64,000 bases of DNA from Salipaludibacillus keqinensis (GTDB lineage Bacteria; Bacillota; Bacilli; Bacillales; Salisediminibacteriaceae). Each line of letters begins with the position of its first letter. Within the stretch, counting starts at the first letter, position 1. Where the stretch lies: contig NZ_PDOD01000001.1 of NCBI RefSeq assembly GCF_003226325.1, forward strand, positions 558,001 through 622,000, written 5' to 3'. A model generated the notes under the pieces. That model was not told the DNA's origin. It saw only the letters and a list, made by a program, of their open reading frames with translations, and ran no database searches. Shown here in pieces: positions 62,462 through 64,000 of the stretch. The position numbers and the translations under genes are program-made.

Positions 62462-63079
62462 ATGCCTTACATTGATATAACGAAAACACTTAAAGAAAAG
62501 ATGGATGTTTGGCCTGGTGATTCTCCATATACATATCAATCCACTATGTCAATAAGCAAAGGAGACACAGTGAATGTAGGGAAAATTGAAATGAGCTCTC
62601 ACACTGGAACTCATTTAGATGCTCCTTACCATTATGATCAAAAAGGGATGACCATAGATGAGATTCCTTTAGAGGGTGTTTGTGGAGAATGCCTAGTAGT
62701 GGATGCAAGGGACCATCCTATCATTAAGGAGGATGATATTCTTCGATTGGATTTAAAAGGGATTAAAAAAATTCTGTTTAAAACGACCGCTGACATTCAT
62801 GGACATAAGTATGAAGACTATCCTGTCTTCTCTGAAAAAGCAGCAACGGTATTAGGTGAAAAAGGTGTGCAGTTAATTGGCACAGATGCGCCTTCAGTTG
62901 ATCCTTTAACGAGTAAGACACTTCCTGCCCATCATGCTTTCCGAAAAGGAGACGTATTGATTTTGGAAGGTCTTGCCCTCCACCATGTGGATCCTGGAAC
63001 CTATGAACTTATAGCTCTTCCGTTGAAAATACAACAAGGTGATGGTTCTCCTGTTCGTGCAGTGTTAAAGGAAATGTAA
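62462..63079 (+). CDS. kynB: Arylformamidase / cyclase-family hydrolase (KynB-like)
   Basis: Metal-dependent hydrolase of 205 residues with the family's metal site SSHTGTHLDAPYHY near residue 42 and a C-terminal half with GTDAPSVDPLTSKTLPAHHAF near residue 140. KynB cleaves N-formylkynurenine; related enzymes act on other cyclic amides or isatin. No kynA or kynU lies in the window, so the real substrate is uncertain. ATG 62462 after AAAGGATGATAAG. Confidence 0.78.
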   Translation: MPYIDITKTLKEKMDVWPGDSPYTYQSTMSISKGDTVNVGKIEMSSHTGTHLDAPYHYDQKGMTIDEIPLEGVCGECLVVDARDHPIIKEDDILRLDLKGIKKILFKTTADIHGHKYEDYPVFSEKAATVLGEKGVQLIGTDAPSVDPLTSKTLPAHHAFRKGDVLILEGLALHHVDPGTYELIALPLKIQQGDGSPVRAVLKEM

Positions 63080-63117
63080 AGTGTATAAACTTGCTATGTT
63101 ATAAGCGAGGTGACAGA

Positions 63118-63447
63118 ATGAAAAAAATAGATAGCCGTGAACAATTATTGAACAAGCTAAATACGGAACCTCAAATATGGGTTTATTTTTATGCTCCTAT
63201 GTGCGGAACTTGTGAGATAGCACGTTCATTTATTAAAATGGTAGAGCAGGTGCGAGAAAATGAATTTGTGCATGAAGTTGATTTGAATTTTTTAAAAAAT
63301 GAAGCTTTCCAATGGGAAGTGCAGAGCGTTCCTTGCCTCATTTATTTCGAACGTGGTGAACCACAAAAGAAATTGTACGCCTTTGAATCAGTTTCTACAG
63401 TGTTTGAATTTACAAGTGATCAAAATAGCGCAAAGAAAGGGGATTAA
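63118..63447 (+). CDS. Thioredoxin-fold protein with CGTC site
   Basis: A 109-residue thioredoxin-like protein with active site MCGTC near residue 28 and the cis-proline region VQSVPCLIYF near residue 73. Variant active site (CGTC in place of CGPC) and a short C-terminus resemble YtpP/YdfQ-type thioredoxins of unknown partner. Start ATG 63118 after GAGGTGA; the frame runs open upstream to 63091 without ribosome site. It is 4 bases from the redoxin gene that follows, so they are likely cotranscribed. Confidence 0.85.
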   Translation: MKKIDSREQLLNKLNTEPQIWVYFYAPMCGTCEIARSFIKMVEQVRENEFVHEVDLNFLKNEAFQWEVQSVPCLIYFERGEPQKKLYAFESVSTVFEFTSDQNSAKKGD

Positions 63448-63451
63448 AATA

Positions 63452-63874
63452 ATGGTTGCACCGAATTTTTCATTAAAGGTTATGGATTCTCATGAAGAGC
63501 GGTCGTTGGAGGACTTTCAAGGTCAAGCTCTTCTAATAACGTTCTGGGTGTCCTGGTGTCCCGATTGCCAACGGGACTTAACAAATAAACAGAAGCTATA
63601 TCAATCAATGCAAACGAATGATCTAGAGATGTTAATGATTCATGTTCCAGGGCGCGAGTCTAATGAAGAAGCCGGTAAGAAGTATTATGATGAAAATGAG
63701 TTTACCTTTCCGGTTGTTGTAGATGAGGACACTAAAATGTATGATAAATACCAATGTATGTCGGTTCCAACAACTTTCCTGTTAAATAAAGAGCATGAAA
63801 TTGTGGGACGGTTTAATGATAAAGCTTCGTTTCAACAGATGGTAGCTGAAATTGGGAATGTTCTTTCCCAATAA
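63452..63874 (+). CDS. TlpA/peroxiredoxin-like redoxin
   Basis: A 140-residue thioredoxin-fold protein of the AhpC/TSA-Redoxin group. It has the start APNFSLKV typical of peroxiredoxins and ResA-like proteins, the active site FWVSWCPDCQRDL near residue 36, and cis-Pro SVPTTFLLNKEHEIVGRF near residue 112. No signal peptide or membrane anchor, so it is cytoplasmic. ATG 63452 after AAAGGGGATT. The long open frame upstream (from 63299) is the out-of-frame overlap with the thioredoxin gene and is not used. Confidence 0.83.
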   Translation: MVAPNFSLKVMDSHEERSLEDFQGQALLITFWVSWCPDCQRDLTNKQKLYQSMQTNDLEMLMIHVPGRESNEEAGKKYYDENEFTFPVVVDEDTKMYDKYQCMSVPTTFLLNKEHEIVGRFNDKASFQQMVAEIGNVLSQ

Positions 63875-63915
63875 ACACGTCCCACTAATTGATTCGAACA
63901 TCCTTGCATATGTAT

Positions 63916-63953
63916 AAATCATGCCATCACATTTCAATGTGATGGCATGATTT
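63916..63953 (+). terminator. Long perfect inverted repeat, probable bidirectional terminator
   Basis: Perfect 18-base arms (63916-63933 and 63936-63953) with a 2-base centre TC, core CATGCCATCACATT. Short T runs on both strands. It lies 41 bases after the redoxin stop and just before the end of a possible reverse-strand gene. Confidence 0.75.
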
Positions 63954-63963
63954 AAACGATGGA

Positions 63964-63999
63964 TTATGGCTTCATAGCCGATTGATAAATTTCTTTCAC
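63964..63999 (-). CDS. Possible C-terminal end of a reverse-strand gene
   Basis: Reading the reverse strand from the window edge, one frame gives VKEIYQSAMKP followed by TAA at 63964-63966. The shared terminator before it makes a converging gene end plausible, but 11 codons prove nothing; no family can be named. Confidence 0.25.
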   Translation of the reverse strand: MKEIYQSAMKP

Positions 64000-64000
64000 A

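Noticed and set aside
1-64000. tRNA, rRNA, CRISPR arrays, insertion sequences, prophage
   Set aside because: I looked for them and saw none; gene content is conserved Bacillaceae core chromosome throughout.

Overview
The window is a contiguous piece of a low-GC Gram-positive, endospore-forming chromosome of the family Bacillaceae. The gene order from der to yppE follows the Bacillus subtilis stretch engA-gpsA-yphEF-spoIVA-hbs-folE-mtrB-gerC-ndk-cheR-aro/trp-ypi-qcr-ypj-dapB-bsh-cca-birA-pan-dinG-aspB-asnS-dnaD-nth-ponA-recU almost gene for gene. Sporulation genes (spoIVA, a spoVIF homologue, ypjB, sspM, a RacA-like protein) and bacillithiol genes (bshA, bshB1) fit this. The futalosine-type menaquinone genes and some acidic proteins suggest a halophilic or alkaliphilic relative rather than B. 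subtilis itself; that placement is inference.

Layout: (1) 1-6.0 kb: end of der, plsY, gpsA, spoVIF-like, yphE, yphF, spoIVA, hbs. (2) 6.1-13.1 kb: folE-mtrB, then hepS-menG, a block mqnP-ubiX-mqnA placed inside the old gerC operon, hepT and ndk. (3) 13.3-26.8 kb: cheR, then the aromatic supraoperon aroC-aroB-aroH-[trp promoter and TRAP attenuator]-trpE-trpD-trpC-trpF/B fusion-trpA-hisC-tyrA-aroA. (4) 27-36.2 kb: an unrecognised gene, ypiA, ypiB, ypiF, qcrABC (menaquinol:cytochrome c reductase), ypjA, ypjB, a zinc metallopeptidase and the reverse-strand ypjC. (5) 36.3-44.2 kb: ypjD-dapB-mgsA-bshB1-bshA-cca-birA, then panBCD behind a structured leader. (6) 44.6-57.6 kb: dinG, mtaD, ypmB, aspB, asnS, dnaD, nth, ypoC, with recU-ponA on the reverse strand. 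(7) 57.7-64 kb: yppC, a reverse-strand sspM, racA-like, yppE, a lipoprotein, a CBS/ACT protein, pncA and a small kynB/thioredoxin/redoxin group.

How the genes fit together: chorismate made by AroA/AroC feeds tryptophan (trp genes), tyrosine and phenylalanine (AroH, TyrA, HisC) and, through MqnA, menaquinone. HepS/HepT make the heptaprenyl tail, MqnP attaches it, UbiX supplies the prenyl-FMN cofactor for the later decarboxylation, MenG methylates the product, and the quinol is used by QcrABC. MtrB (TRAP), encoded at 6.8 kb, is the expected regulator of the GAG-repeat leader in front of trpE at 17.1 kb, so regulator and target are both in the window.

The most notable points are an in-frame TrpF-TrpB fusion with a preserved internal TrpB start signal, a complete TRAP attenuator with additional downstream structures, a panB leader whose central hairpin carries one bulged A on each strand (the pan RNA type), the futalosine block, and a 38-codon sspM gene that is easy to miss. 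I see no CRISPR array, transposon, prophage, tRNA or rRNA, and no convincing wholly new system: most of this window is conserved core chromosome.
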